Both the position numbers and the translations under genes were made by a program. A stretch of 64,000 nt of DNA from NCBI GenBank assembly GCA_017654935.2, contig CM065684.1, positions 50,409,955 to 50,473,954 on the forward strand. Reading direction: 5' to 3'. Of this stretch, positions 1 through 12,828 are shown piece after piece. The notes below the pieces were generated by a model. That model saw only the letters and a list, made by a program, of their open reading frames with translations, was not told the origin of the DNA and did not search any database. Source of the DNA: Phymorhynchus buccinoides (lineage: Eukaryota > Mollusca > Gastropoda > Neogastropoda > Raphitomidae). Within the stretch, counting starts at the first letter, position 1. Each line of letters begins with the position of its first letter.

Positions 1-359
1 ATCTTAGGGGTTCTCAAAATCAATATAATTGAAATCTGCTTCTATAAAGACTCACCCCTCGATCAAAAGACACTTATTTCAATGTAGCTATAAAAAAAAT
101 CCATCCAAATGCTTCTATTTAAACACACTCACCCATTGATCAAAAGACCGGTTCTTTCAGTGTAATTGAAAATCAACCGAACAGAAAGAAGATTCTGAGC
201 TCGATATAGCTGGGTTTCCTTCATCAGCTATTCATTGGAAACGGATGCCATATCAACTCCCACGAAGAACGTGTGCAAACCTTGAAGATGCACCCACGAT
301 TGCGTTTGTCTTTGATTGTTTATTTGCTTTATTGTTTTAAGAGCAAAGCAGTCTGTGAA
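1..359. other. No gene seen; short internal repeat
   Basis: cactcaccc(a/c)t(t/c)gatcaaaaga occurs twice (about 50 and 128) with similar following text, a diverged 75-bp duplication. Otherwise unique, non-coding. Confidence 0.5.
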
Positions 360-374
360 ACACACACACACACA

Positions 375-438
<64 letters not shown>
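360..438. repeat. (CA)n microsatellite
   Basis: CA run with two short interruptions (ccca, caaaca). Confidence 0.95.
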
Positions 439-440
<2 letters not shown>

Positions 441-884
441 TGATGACCACTAGTTTGCTCGCACTTCAATTCTTTATATTCTTGTGCAAATGAACAGAGA
501 GAGAAAATCTGCAAATCCATTCAACTTGAAAACATCTAAGCTTAAACAGCTTGTCCTGACTGAGTATCTCATTTGTATAATTATGAATACTATGATTATG
601 AAATAAGTTCTAGAACGTTTTTTTATTCCCTTTGAGTTTCTTACAGCTAGGGCTTTAGAAATAACAAAATCTGTTTACAATGAGAAATGCATAAATTTTT
701 TATTATTAGGTTATGAAATAAAAAATGTGTCACAAACTCAAAGAGAGCGAGGACACAAAAGGGACAAATTTTAAACTAATAATAATAATACGTACAAACA
801 TGCATGTTAAACAGCTTAACGTTGTTGGTTTTTAAGAGCCACATAACTGCTTAAACAACGTACAGGTTCTACCCCAGGGAGGGA

Positions 885-1372
885 AGAGTGTATTAGGTAT
901 TAGGTACTTTATAGTCACAGAGGCGTCTCTGTGAAATTCGGGTTCTGCTTCTTCTTCGCCTTAGGCAGCCAACTTCATCACGCTGAAGATTCTGCTGCAC
1001 TTTAGGGGGTAGTACGAAAAAGAAAGAAAATAAGTTCAGCAAAGATAGGGTAGATAGTGAGATAGGATGAAATATTATTGGGAAAAGATAGAGCCAAGAT
1101 AGTCAGGAATTCAGTATTATGATACTCCGTTTACTATATCATGTAAAAGAATAATAATTTTGTGAAATAAATAAATGGTTGCTCCCACCTGGACAGCGCG
1201 TCGCAGCCAGAGGCGCACCACTCAATTTATTATTTTTGCATGCAATTTTTGTGTGTGACTGATGAGGAAAGAAAGGATGGTGAGGGGGGGGGGGGGGGGG
1301 GTGGTAAATTTTCACCAAATGACAACTTTTTCGTTGCCACTGGGTTTAACGTGTGCTAAGTGCATACGTGAT
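885..1372 (-). mobile_element. SINE A copy split by a 235-bp insertion
   Basis: The tail part tattaggtactttatagtca to gtgaaattcgggtt lies at about 890-944. The body resumes at about 1180 with ggttgctcccacctggacag and runs to about 1372. Between them is unrelated sequence starting ctgcttcttcttcgcctta and ending aaataaataaat. The tRNA-like head is absent after gtgctaagtgcat. Confidence 0.65.
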
Positions 1373-1530
1373 GGGCGGTGATGTGGGGGGAACATAAGCT
1401 ATGTATAAAGGGAGAAATCAACAGTGTAAAAAAAACCTCCCAGCTACTATCCTTCTTCGCCAGCTTCTGTCACCTTCACTGTAGTAACTTTGCCATACAG
1501 TCTCTCCCCCCCCCCCCCCCCCCCCCCCCC
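1283..1530. repeat. Long G and C runs
   Basis: G run at 1283-1301 and C run of 25 at 1506-1530. Similar runs at 2326-2343, 4235-4290, 42232-42243 and 60895-60909. Such runs often carry sequencing-length errors. Confidence 0.9.
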
Positions 1531-2096
1531 GCCGTCTATGGACCAAAATTGTACATCATGCGGAAGAAATGAGGAATTGGGGCTGAAAGCACTCGTCAGT
1601 ATCACGTCTGGTGACGATGATGGTGGTCCATTGGGTCTGTTTAAAAACTATGGACAAACACACCCAAGGCTGTGTTTGAACAATAAAAAAAAATAAGCGA
1701 GAGGAGGGGGGAGGGAGGGAGAGAGAGAGGAGAGACACAGAGAGAAAGAGAGAGAAACGTGTGGGAAAGAGGGGGGAGGGGGTGTTGTAGCCCACATGGA
1801 AAACTGTTTGCAGAAACCAAAGCAACGTCTCAAGCCCTGAGGTCATTGCATTATCATGCAACTTTGTACTTTGTCAGTAAACATGACATCCGAAAACTTT
1901 TTTATTTTGTATTACATTTTTAATCAAAAGTTACCTCTTCTACAGAAAATGATAGTCGGTCACAAATATTGATAATCAAATTTGAAGGGGAAAGCTGAAA
2001 CTTAAAAAGTTCTGGTGGAAGACAGAGAGAAACTAGGCCAGCCCAACACAAAATATGAATAGTTGTTCTACTGTTAATAAAATCTTTAGATAGTCC

Positions 2097-2255
2097 ATTA
2101 ACGTATTATTGGACTTATAACAAAAACTAATGACTTGTATCAAACAATGACTGCAGAAATATAAAAAGGGGGTTATGCTTTTTATAGTTCAGCAGTCTTT
2201 TTTTTTACAAGTCATTAGTTTTCGTAATAAGTTCAATAATATGTGGTTTTATGTG
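2097..2255. mobile_element. Palindromic MITE (TAGATAG family) copy
   Basis: Left tagatagtccattaacgtat, tattggacttataacaaaaa; right aagtcattagttttcgtaat, aagttcaataatatg. Same arms as 56714-56898. Confidence 0.6.
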
Positions 2256-2459
2256 GTTTTAACTCCAAGCAATCGTGTTATTGTAATACCAACAACCTCC
2301 TTTCCCTTGTCATCTCTACTACAGACCCCCCCCCCCCCCCCCCAACCCTCCATGATGTCCTTTTCATCTCTGTAAAGAGCACACACACACACACACACAC
2401 GGGGGCGCGCATGCATGCACACACACGCTTACACACACACACACACACACACAGAGGCA

Positions 2460-3553
2460 ATTGGAGCCTTCACATTCAGTGAAAACATCATTTCTAGTTT
2501 GAACCACGCTGTCTCTACACGACACAGAACACACACAATGCCCCGCAGTTGTTCCACACGAGGAAGACCTGTCTGTTGTACTGCGTTACTTGGACAGACA
2601 CATTGTCAAATGGGCTTTCAGTTTCCCCATCGTTTGCTTTCCGAGTTAAAAAAGAAAAAGCCTCTCGGGAGCATGTAAAGAGTAAATCTACAGAAACACG
2701 CTTTTTTCTGCTTTTTTTATTTTTATTTTTTTACCGATACAGTTCAGGTTTTGTACAAATATCTTAGTCCTTCTATGGTCTTCAAAGTTTTTGAAGTGTT
2801 TTTATTTTTTGTTCAACATGCGCCATTACCCTTCTTTCTCTTGGTCATTTCTCATTCTTCAAGCCCTAATAAAAATTTTTTTATTCACCCTCTACTTAGT
2901 AGTACTAGTACTTTGGGTTTTTTCTTCTTCTTGAAAGCTAACAATGAGTCACATGCACACACACACATAATCCAGCATTCTTTGTCTCCGTGTTTCTCCT
3001 CTAAAAAAGAAAGAAAGTGGCTTCCTTTTTACTGCTTCATTTTTTCGATTAAGATGGTTACCAAAAAAAAAGAAAAAGAGAAAGGAATGATTGAAAGGAA
3101 CTATCTACTACAGGGAATCTAATTTAAACCCCAAACCCAAATATTTTCCTTTGGTCTTTTTTTTTTTCCAATCTGTAATGGAAACAGAAAAAAAAAATTA
3201 GAAAGAAAGAAAAAAAAGAAGAAAGACAGCAAAAGAAACTACTTTGCATAACCAGGCATGAGATTGGGAAATTATGATTTATGCTGAAAAGCGCCAGAAA
3301 AAGGCTGAAAAAAGGTCGAAGACCCCTAAAACGGGCTTTTTTTTTTTTTTTTTTTTTGAGTAATCTAAGCCTTGAAAACAGCATCAGAAGTAGAATTGAT
3401 ATATTTAGTTCAATTTTATTCACTCATTATAGGAATTGCTATACTCGGTTAGTCTCTTTTTTATCTAAAAAATCACCTCTGGGGCCATCCAAAACTGAAA
3501 AGCCTGAAATCAGCCTAAAGCCTGCAAACTCTCATGCCTGATAACAAACAGCA
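2460..3553. other. No gene seen
   Basis: AT-rich with T and A runs (3330-3357). Frames are broken and show no motif. Confidence 0.5.
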
Positions 3554-3802
3554 CTTTTAACCCTTTCACTGCCAGCCTTTTTCCAGCAAAACAAAATACC
3601 ATTAAACTTAACCGGGAAGAGAACAAAAAAGGTATCAGAAATATTGGGAATAAGACATGCATAATATTAGGCCTATCCTTACCTCCCAAAATTAAGAAAA
3701 TAGGGTCTTCGGATAACAGGCCCTGATTTGATGCCTTTTAGTGACATGGGTGCTAAACCTTTGCGGTGCATATATGCGACATTGGCGGTGAAAGGGTTAA
3801 AC
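3554..3802. mobile_element. piggyBac-like MITE with TTAA ends
   Basis: TTAA at the left, then CCCTTTCACTGCCAGCCTTT; the right end is acattggcggtgaaaggg followed by TTAA. A TTAA target and CCC...GGG ends are the signature of piggyBac-type elements. About 240 bp, no coding. A second copy lies at 24750-24973. Confidence 0.75.
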
Positions 3803-4427
3803 CAGAGGATGCCCGGACAACATTTTTTAAACAAATAAATTCTCAGAACATTAGTTCATCATGACTGCACACATTGTAATAAATAAACTCATTATTTTGA
3901 AAGATTCTTCACAAGCCATTGAAAACACCAGTCCAAAAACAATTGAAGGGCATACAAATCATAGTGAAGAGTGGCATTTTTACAGAAAACCGTTACATTT
4001 GAATTTTCTTTTCTCTTCTCTTAGCTCTGTGTGAAGAAAATGTCTATAATATTTGCCTTTTATTGCGAAAGACATGAGAAAAGGATTCATAAAAGCATAA
4101 AACAGATATTCATGTTCAAGCGAGGTTTGCTTCAATGCCGAAATCTGGGGGGAATAACAATGACAGTTGTGCAAAGATATGAAGTTTTTTTTTTTTTTTT
4201 TTATTTTGATGTTCTTTTTTTTTTTTTTTTTTTGGGGGGTGGGGTGGGGGGGGGGGGGGGGGGGGGGTGGAGGTGGAGGGGGGGGGGTGATTTATTGACG
4301 TTTTTTCTTTCTTTAATGATTCAATCTGAGTGTCAAGCTTGTCATGTTCCATCCCATTTTTAACATGTTAACAAACAAACATTCACACACACACACACAC
4401 ATGATATACACACACAGAGAGAGAGAG

Positions 4428-4662
4428 GTTAGGTTAGGTACATTATAGTCACAGAGGCGTCTCTGTGAAATTCGGGTTGCTCCCACCTGGAGAGCGCGTC
4501 GCAGCCAGAGGCGCACCACCCTTTTTTTTTTTTTTTTTTTTTTTGCATGCGATTTTTGTGTGACTGGTGAGGAAGGATTGGGAGGGGGTAAATTTGGACC
4601 AAATGACAACTTTTTCGTTGCCACTGGGCTTAAAGTGTGCTAAGTGCATTCATGAGCACACG

Positions 4663-4693
<31 letters not shown>

Positions 4694-4812
4694 TCCACAT
4701 TCAGACCGCAAGGCCTAGTGCAAAGTGAGAGGAAAAATCCCCTGTACCCAGGTTCGAACTCGGGTTTACTTGACACGAAGCGAACGCGCTACCACTGTGC
4801 CACTCTACACCA
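4428..4812 (-). mobile_element. SINE A, tRNA-derived head, near full-length
   Basis: Read on the minus strand, the right end gives TGGCACAGTGGTAGCGCGTT (box A type) and GAGTTCGAACC (box B type), the promoter boxes of a tRNA-derived SINE. The body contains agtctttcggatgagacgat and gaggtcccgtgtgctcatg, then a GCATGCAAAAA stretch. It ends ctataatgtacctaaccta. It is not a functional tRNA because no full cloverleaf can be drawn. Confidence 0.8.
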
Positions 4813-5180
4813 CCACCACCCCCACCCTAAAAACAAACTTTATAATATTACTATTACTTGCATTTTATTATTTTAACAGCACTCACGGGACACATTCATG
4901 TCTTGAACAAATATCATCTTTCAGTTTGTTGTGCCCATTTACAATCATGCCTCACACAAACAAATGGATCATTAGAGCAATTCGGATCAGTTATAGACTC
5001 TAGAGACATACACAAACATATACACCCAATAAAGAATAACAATAACAGCAAAAACACACAGAAATGGATAACAACAAGAAATAAAAACATTGTACCAGAC
5101 ATGTTGAATATAACATAATATGGAAACTGTCAACATCACTTTTTATTTTGGTGTCTCCCCACCCCCTCCTCTCTCTCTCC

Positions 5181-5367
<187 letters not shown>

Positions 5368-5499
5368 GCAATGAATTTTAATGTGAGGCCACTGACCTAT
5401 ACACATTTGGAGGTGCACTTAATATGGAGAGAGAGAAAACTTGAAAACTTGATTTTAGGCAACGCCTATTCTTCCAATCTGTCCTTGATACATATATAA

Positions 5500-5502
<3 letters not shown>

Positions 5503-5590
<88 letters not shown>
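5503..5590. repeat. (GA)n microsatellite
   Basis: Pure GA run of about 44 units at the 3' side of a LINE fragment. Confidence 0.97.
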
Positions 5591-5592
<2 letters not shown>

Positions 5593-5599
5593 AATGAAC

Positions 5600-5945
5600 A
5601 ACTGTTTAATGATCGGGCCATCTGCCCATATCATGAGGGAAGGGGTAACAATGGGAAATCTTCACAATTCAAACAGATAAACATAACAAACAGTATCAAG
5701 ATAATAGCAGAAAATATTACATTGTTTCATTGCGAATTCCAAGTGCATCAGACAAGTACATTGCAAGGCTAAATATACATCTAGAGTCACACATCAGCAA
5801 AACTATCCTAAAAGCAGGACAATTGTAATATTTTTTAGGGATCAACTTTTCTCTAAGTACTAAATATTTAGGGCAAATTAATACAAAATGTATTTCAGTT
5901 TCAGGTGAACCTTTACAAAATGAACAATCAAGACCAACATTTCTT

Positions 5946-5947
<2 letters not shown>
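5600..5947 (-). mobile_element. LINE C-terminal fragment with CCHC-like knuckle
   Basis: The minus strand encodes DCSFCKGSPETEIHFVLICP, then KYLVLREKLIPKKYYNCPAF. The C-x2-C-x8-H-x4-C pattern and CPKY..LR motif are typical of the zinc knuckle at the end of many non-LTR ORF2 proteins. GA tracts flank it on both sides (5503-5590, 5948-6022). Confidence 0.6.
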
Positions 5948-6016
<69 letters not shown>

Positions 6017-6022
6017 GAGAGA
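5948..6022. repeat. (GA)n microsatellite
   Basis: GA run with one GATA interruption, at the junction between the LINE fragment and repeat E. Confidence 0.95.
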
Positions 6023-6023
6023 C

Positions 6024-6620
6024 GGACACTGGTTTATTGTCACTAGCGCAACGCCTAGTACTGGCAATGCACCGTACTGGTAACGCCTAGTAACGGTAAC
6101 GCCAAGTACTGGTAACGCTGAGTACAGCAAATTTGAAGCGATTCGGTTAAGAAACGGTGGAGTTATAAGGCCCCGTTTCCCGTTGGTGCTGCTCTGAGAG
6201 TGACGCGCTCTCCCGATTCTCTTCAAATCTGCTGCCAGGCTTTGCCCGGGCCAGAGCAAGCCTGACAGCAAATTTGAGGCGATTCGGTTAAGAAACGGCA
6301 GAGTTATTCGTGAAAAGGTGAAGCGGCGTATAGCGCGCGCGTTTCTGAACCGATTCGCTTCCGGTTTGGCACACTGATAGTCACCGTCACCGGTCATCTA
6401 CCTGCCAAATTTGAAGGCAATCGGTCCAGACATGCCGGAGATACGCGCACCGAGAGGCCGGCGGATACGCGTTTCGCGCATTTGCGAAACCGCGCAAATG
6501 ACACGGCCGCCCCGGTTGCCGTTGCCATCGCCCCGTTAGGGCTCACAGCAAATTTGAAGCGATTCGGTCAAAAAACGGCGGAGTTATAAGGCCCGTTTTG
6601 TGTTTCAGACAGACAGACAG

Positions 6621-6651
<31 letters not shown>

Positions 6652-6660
6652 GCTTTTTAC
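6024..6660 (+). repeat. Dispersed GC-rich repeat E
   Basis: Begins with ggtaacgcc-type short repeats, then three copies of agcaaatttgaagcgattcg with aacggcggagttataaggcc. It also has gccggcggatacgcgtttcg and ends in gacagacagacaga and a CA tract. A second copy is at 22345-23100. Far richer in CpG than its surroundings. Family not recognised. Confidence 0.6.
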
Positions 6661-6860
6661 TATATGATTAAGAAAGCCTCTATTTGGAACATTTACAGAC
6701 TTAGTATATTATTGATTAATGCCATGAAAATCAGACAGAATTTTCGTGAAAGTTTATAGATTACCTCAGATAATGATTATTGTGTGCATAATTCTCGTTC
6801 TTTTTTCCTTGACCTTATTCTAGGGGCTGGAGACCTGAAGAATTAAAATATTGTTCAACT

Positions 6861-6861
<1 letters not shown>

Positions 6862-6911
<50 letters not shown>
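6862..6911. repeat. (CT)n microsatellite
   Basis: CT run of about 25 units, then a short CA run. Confidence 0.95.
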
Positions 6912-6912
<1 letters not shown>

Positions 6913-7627
6913 CACACACACAAAGTTTTCACAATCTTTCTCCCTCCAAAATATTTTTCCCTACTCTTAACTCGAAAGCACTAGGAATGGATCCCTAAGC
7001 ACAAGGCCAATTTTATTCATTGTCTGAAAATAATGCAGAAATGCAGACCACTAGGGACTTTCTAGCGAAGAGAATGGACAAAGGAAAATACCAAAGGATT
7101 GCATTATTACAAAGACCCCAACTAACCTGACGCACTGCAGAGCTTCTCTCTTCATTATATATAACCCAAAGCATTGTAATTTCTATGAAGTCTGCATAAT
7201 TCAAAGCATATACTCTTCTCTGGACGTTCTTCGCTAACAAACACTGTCAGAAGCATTCAAATTGAAATTGGGATTACAACCAGAGTGAGACAAAGAATAT
7301 TGTTCAGAATGATGGAGGATGGTAATTCAAAAATAAAAATCAATGTATCATTTCAATGGACTGTATTATTACCCATCCATTCTTGGAGTCTGTTCGTAGT
7401 TAATGAGACTGTCACTCCACATGATGAACAACATTCTCGTGAGTGCACTGGAGCGTAGCGATTGCCCTTTCTTGGATGTCAAATACTGACACAGGAATGC
7501 GCGCAAGCTGCACGCACATGACACACGCTCACGCACATGCACACACCCACAAACAAACACATGCTCACACACACAGGCCCACAGAGCTCACAAATACTGA
7601 AGACCTTAGTAAGAGTTAGATGTACAA

Positions 7628-8048
7628 AATGTTCTGAGAGAGAAACTGGTGGGAGAGAGAGAGAGACAAAGAGAGAGAGACAGAGAGAGAGAGAGAGGGG
7701 GGGGAAGAGGGAGAGAGAGAGAGAGAGAGAGGGGGGGGAGAGAGAAAGGGGGAGGGGATAGAGAGAGGGAGGGACAGTCAAAAAGAAGCAGAGGCAGACA
7801 CAGACATACAATACAGACCGGGCATTGTTTTATGATGTCGGTAAATATGCTATATTACTTTAGTTATAGGCCTACTTTTTATGTTTCTTTTTAATATGAA
7901 AGTTGAGACCATCATATTGTGTATTTCGATAGTTAAGAAATGGAAAGTACATGAATGCTTACATCCAACAGCCCCTCTCTCTTTCTCTCTCTCTCTCTCT
8001 CTCTTTCCTTCCTCTCTCTCTCTCCATTACTTGCTCTCTCTCTCATTC
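7628..8048. repeat. GA-rich then CT-rich low-complexity tracts
   Basis: GA-rich purine tract at 7628-7790 with G runs. A CT-rich tract at 7976-8048 is its approximate complement 190 bp away, so the strand could fold back. Confidence 0.85.
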
Positions 8049-8946
8049 CTTATTCATATATCAGCATAACAATACTAGACACATGAATTGTAATATCATA
8101 GATTTTTATTTGCTTCTCTGTGTTGTCTTCCAGCTTTGTTGTTTTATTTGCTTTGTTTTGTCGTTTTTGTGCTTGCGTATGAGTCAGGCATGGTAGTGGG
8201 GGCAAAGTGGTTTTCAAGGAAAATGGCCGGGGTCCAAAGAAAATTCAATAAAATTCAATAAATGAGACTGAAATTTTCACTTTTTCATGCCATTTCAATG
8301 CATTTCTTAATAATTTTGTTTCAAACTGTTTCGCGGATTTTCCGCGATTCGCTGAGGTCTGATGAGTGATTCTTTTTTCTTTTCTGCAAAATTGTAACTG
8401 GAAAAAAAAGCTTAATAATTTTTTTTTTTAAGTCTGGGCATGATCTAATTTTTCAATACACACACATGAACAAACACATAGACACAGTTGCACACACAGA
8501 CACACATTAACACACCCACAGTAAAAGAAAGATGAAAACTTATTTTATTTCAAATGGTTTTAACAAACACAAACTCTTCCTCCATCAGTGAATTTCGATG
8601 CCTTTCTTTCCATTACAAAACATCTTATTTTCACTGAAAAAAAATACAATAAAAAAATACTGAGGTCAAATAAGTTTACAAAAATGAAATAGCGTTGAAA
8701 CAACAGAAAGAACGAAGGGGTTGAACATTGTTTCCTTCAGCCATTGTTGTTGTCCCTGAAGTTGAAATAACACGCATTGCACTTATATCTAATCTAGTGA
8801 AAGACTTCCATCATATTGACGTAGTTTTAGGCCCTTGAAATCCTGAACAAAAAGATCCTTTTCCCTTAAAATGTCATGAAATCTTTTATCATGCCTCCTG
8901 ATTTGCTTGCACAAAACTGCATTTTGTTCTTTTTGTTTGTTTGTTT

Positions 8947-8948
8947 GT

Positions 8949-9031
<83 letters not shown>

Positions 9032-9268
9032 CGTGTGTGTGTGTGTGTGTGTGTGTGAGTGTGTATGCGTGTGTGACTGCATGCATGCACATAAATGTGT
9101 GCGTGCATCACTGCATGCATGTGTGCATGTAAGCGTGTGCGTGCGTGCATGTAAGTGTGTGTGTGTGTGTGTGCATGTGTGTGTGTGTGCATGTATGTGT
9201 GTGTGTGTGTGTGCGCGTGTGTGCGTGTGCGTGTGTGCGTGTGTGCGTGTGCGTGTGTGTGTGTGCAC
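8947..9268. repeat. (GT)n microsatellite with degenerate extension
   Basis: Pure GT at about 8962-9056, then GTGTGC/GCATGC-rich degenerate GT to 9268. Long Cys/Val frames here are not genes. Confidence 0.96.
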
Positions 9269-9529
9269 ACCAACAAGCGGGCATGTGTGTGTATGTGAGT
9301 CTGTGTGTGAGTTCAATCCAGTTTGTTGTTAACGTCAATGTCTGCTGAACATTTTCTGCCTCTGTAATGTTTCTAGATAGTGAAAAAAGAGTTTGTGACA
9401 GAAATTGTATTTTGTTCTATGCTTAAAAAGTCGTTCTTTATTTACAACAACATCATACACACAAATACATAAATTATATGCATACACACAAACACACAAT
9501 ATAATACTCTCTCTCTCTCTAATGTGTGC

Positions 9530-9765
9530 ACACACACACACTCTCTCTTTCACACACGGTCACACACACACACACACACACACACGGTCACACACACACA
9601 CACACTCACACACTGTTTTATCTTCCATTCAATAATAAACCTACTGCCACACACACACACCCTCTCTCTTTCATGCACGGTCACACACACACACACACAC
9701 ACACACAACACCGTTTTATCTTCCATTCAATAATAACAAGCCTACTGCCACACACACACAACCAC
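9530..9765. repeat. CA-rich block with a 100-bp duplication
   Basis: gttttatcttccattcaata, ataa...cctactgccacacac occurs at about 9614 and 9713, each preceded by cggtcacacaca. Confidence 0.8.
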
Positions 9766-10047
9766 CCCTCATTTTCCTCCTCATATCAACAATCACAATC
9801 CACATCCTATTACTAGGTAGTCTTCTCTTTGTTTCAATACACCAAACAGAACAGATGAGGAGCAGAGAGGAAAACAGTGACTGTGGTCATGGGAACACTA
9901 ATTACGGGCCACATTATCACATTTCCACACGCCTGATCCAACCCTCCCTCCTTATCCTTTCTCTCACATCATGCTGGATCATCTGGATGATATGAGATGA
10001 ATGTGGATTGAAACTTAATCCCTGCTCTCTCTCTCTCTGTCTTTCTC

Positions 10048-10081
<34 letters not shown>

Positions 10082-10305
10082 ATACACACAGACCTGTTTA
10101 CCCCCTACAGAAGTCTTGAGTAGTCTGGATAGCCGACATGAGTAGTTTTGGTGCACAATGTGTAGTTTTATTCACTAAACCATCAAACAATGTTCACTGA
10201 AAATGAGTAGTAATCAAGAATTAAAGAGAATTATTTTCAATTTTGAAGAGTAGTAGAGATCCAAATTGAGTAGAATACTACTCGAAAAGAGTAGGGTAAA
10301 CAGGT

Positions 10306-10403
<98 letters not shown>

Positions 10404-10431
10404 ACACGCACACACACACACACACACACAC
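10306..10431. repeat. (CA)n microsatellite
   Basis: About 60 CA units with CT and CG interruptions near the right end, next to the SINE A head. Confidence 0.97.
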
Positions 10432-10444
10432 TTCTTCTTCTCTT

Positions 10445-10800
10445 CCCCCCAGTGGTAGAGTGGCTCGGAGTTAGCGCGTTCGCTACAGAGGCAGCAGAGC
10501 TTTTCCGCTCACTTTCCACTAGACCTTATGGTCTGAACGCTATATCTTTGAGATGACGTGAAAAAACCTGAGACCCCATGTGCCCATGCACTTTATGCAC
10601 GTCAAAGAACTCAGTGGTACCAAAGGACTTGTCATCTGGTCAAAATGTACTCCTCCCCGGCCCCCTTCCCCTTTAGTCACACACAAAAATAAACATATGT
10701 GCAACAAACAAAAAAGTGGTGCAGCACTAGCTGCAACCCGCTCTAGAGGTGGGAGCAGCACAAATTTTGAATCATACACACAAGTCTCTGTGACTAAAAA
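10445..10800 (+). mobile_element. SINE A copy, plus strand, diverged
   Basis: The head agtggtagagtggctcggag, ttagcgcgttcgct starts just after a CA tract and CTTCTTCTT. The body (gcacgtcaaagaactcagtg, gtcaaaatgtactcctcccc) and end (caagtctctgtgactaaa) correspond to the reverse complement of the other SINE A copies. Confidence 0.65.
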
Positions 10801-11000
10801 AGTAATACTAATCGCAATACCCATACCAATAGTTTGCAACCATTTTCTATATCAGTATATATATGCAAATTAGAACTTGGATGCAAACTAACAATGACTG
10901 TAACGCTGTGTATTCACAATCACAAGATCTTTCTCTGTCCCATGTCATAGCTCTCTCTCTCTGTCTCTCTCTCTCACACACACAGTGACACACACACACA

Positions 11001-12125
11001 CAACAACAACATACAGTATTTATACGGTGCTAAATCTAAATCTTGATAGAAATCAAATCGAAGCACACACATACACGCGTTAAACATTCATAATGCATTC
11101 AAACAAAGACGCTATACAAAGACGAGCAAGAAGATAACACACACACATACACTTTTGCGAAATAGACCTACGGGCAAGAGAGAGAGGAGGGAAAGAGAGA
11201 ATTAGCTTAGGGGGAAACAGGTGGGTTTTGAGGTTTGATTTGAAAGCAGAGAGGGTCAGTCGCTGACAGAGGGAGAGGAAGTTTGTTTCAGGAGGTTGGT
11301 CCTGAAACAGCAAAGAGCGCCGACCAACAGTTGAAAGCTTATACCTAGAAGGATCTGGAGAGATAGAGGGTCATAAACTGAACGTACTGTGCGAGCTGGC
11401 GTATAAATGGAAATATTATCGCAAAGTTTGAAGGATAGATTTATAGCAAAGGGTGTTTAGTTTATACTCAATTCTCTCTGCAATAGGTAGCCAGTGCAAA
11501 GAACGGAGGCAGGGATTATTCTTAGCACCGGTCATCAGTCATTGACTGATAACATTTTGAAACGACCTATTGTTTTTGCCGGCAAAAGGTCATATGTTAC
11601 TCCGTATCTGTTAGCAACTTTATTGATCTTGATGCCACTGATTCCATAGTGATCGGATTGACTTTTGTGAAACAATAGACTGTAAAAATAATTGGCCTGT
11701 TATTAATTTACATTGCATAGTACTGCACTAACTTTTCTCATGCAAAAAACACACATAAAACCCCCCAAAAAACCCATTTGTCATTCTTTGAACATGCAGT
11801 CTGTGAAACTATGTGATTGATTGCAACAGAGTGTATAATTTTTGTTGCGCTCAAGTTATATTTCCTTTCTTTTCTTCTTTTTTTGCATTATGACTTATTG
11901 TTTTATAAAAATGACCTATTATATTTTCTTCGAACTGGTCAAATGACCTATGATGTCCTGTGACAAGATTGATCCCTGCGGAGGTGAGGGCTAACATGAT
12001 CAAACTTTTTTCTTTCTGAGGACGAGACGAGCAGCTGTGTTTTGAATACGCTGGAGACAAGATAGAGAAGAGACTGATAGGCCAGAAAGAAGAGCATTAC
12101 AGTAGTCAAGACAAGACAGGACGAG
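11001..12125 (-). mobile_element. LINE copy, same family, interrupted by an insertion
   Basis: The minus strand encodes LDYCNALLSGLSVSSLSCLQ and RIQNTAARLVLRKKK at 11985-12120. After about 440 bp of unrelated sequence (about 11522-11962), it continues with LHWLPIAERIEYKL and then RLTLSAFKSNLKTHLFP to about 11200. The 3' UTR (gatttctatcaagatttaga) and AAC-type tail end near 11001. The RT thumb region is recognisable but full of stops and the 5' part is missing. Confidence 0.8.
11522..11962. mobile_element. Insertion inside the LINE copy
   Basis: This 440-bp AT-rich block separates two pieces of one LINE reading direction. Its ends carry weakly inverted ggtcatcagtcattgact and aaatgacctatgatg. 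No coding frame is seen. A non-autonomous DNA element is likely, but no clean target duplication was found. Confidence 0.45.
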
Positions 12126-12129
12126 GGAA

Positions 12130-12760
12130 GTAACACACACACATGCACACGCACACACACACAATGTATGCAAGCATACACAAAAACATAACACAGACAC
12201 ATACAGTGATACACACACTGCACACACACGCTCAAAGTGCACACACAGATTCACACAAAACACAAATGATACGAACCACACATACCCACACAGATTGGAC
12301 CCCCAAACCACTGCACAGTCACAGAAAACTAGCCTTGGGTTCTGGCACTCTAGCCGGCTTGGCCACATACACATGTATAAATGCAAGTGTGGAGACAGAC
12401 AGACAGACAAACATGGACACACACACACGCACACACGCACACACACACACACACACACAAGCACATATACATTCACACACAGAAAGAAACATGTATACAC
12501 TCACAAATACACATACACCCAATTCACATACAACAAAAGATACACATTACACAGACACATGCAAAAGCGCAAATACACCAACACACCACACAAATCCTAC
12601 ACACACACAGATTTGACACCCCATCCCCCACACACTTACACACACACATACACACACACACACATATGCATACACACAAACATACAAAAGAAACACACAA
12701 GCACATACATGCATACACACACTTAAGCTCAATACACACAAAAAAGACACACAACTCAAG
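12130..12760. repeat. CA-rich low-complexity intron
   Basis: Degenerate CA/TACA sequence directly after CPSF2 exon 8 (transcribed direction) and around the exon 8 edge duplicate. No other feature seen. Confidence 0.85.
12295..12362 (-). pseudogene. Partial duplicate of CPSF2 exon 8 edge and donor
   Basis: The minus strand reads AKPARVPEPKASFL followed by sequence like the intron after exon 8. The nucleotides from cccaaaccactgcaca to ctctagccggc match 12797-12860 (cccaaacctctgcaca to ctctggccagc). The copy holds the last 10-12 codons of exon 8, a damaged donor (AAGGCTAG in place of AAGGTTAG) and about 40 nt of intron, but no upstream exon part. It lies about 470 bp downstream of the real exon. 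Confidence 0.7.
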
Positions 12761-12828
12761 GGACAGAAGCCAACACTACAGCACATGGATTTGAACCCCA
12801 AACCTCTGCACACGCACAGAACACTAAC

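Noticed and set aside
4735..4812. tRNA gene
   Set aside because: Box A and box B are present but the cloverleaf is not complete and the same text recurs in at least four more SINE A copies.
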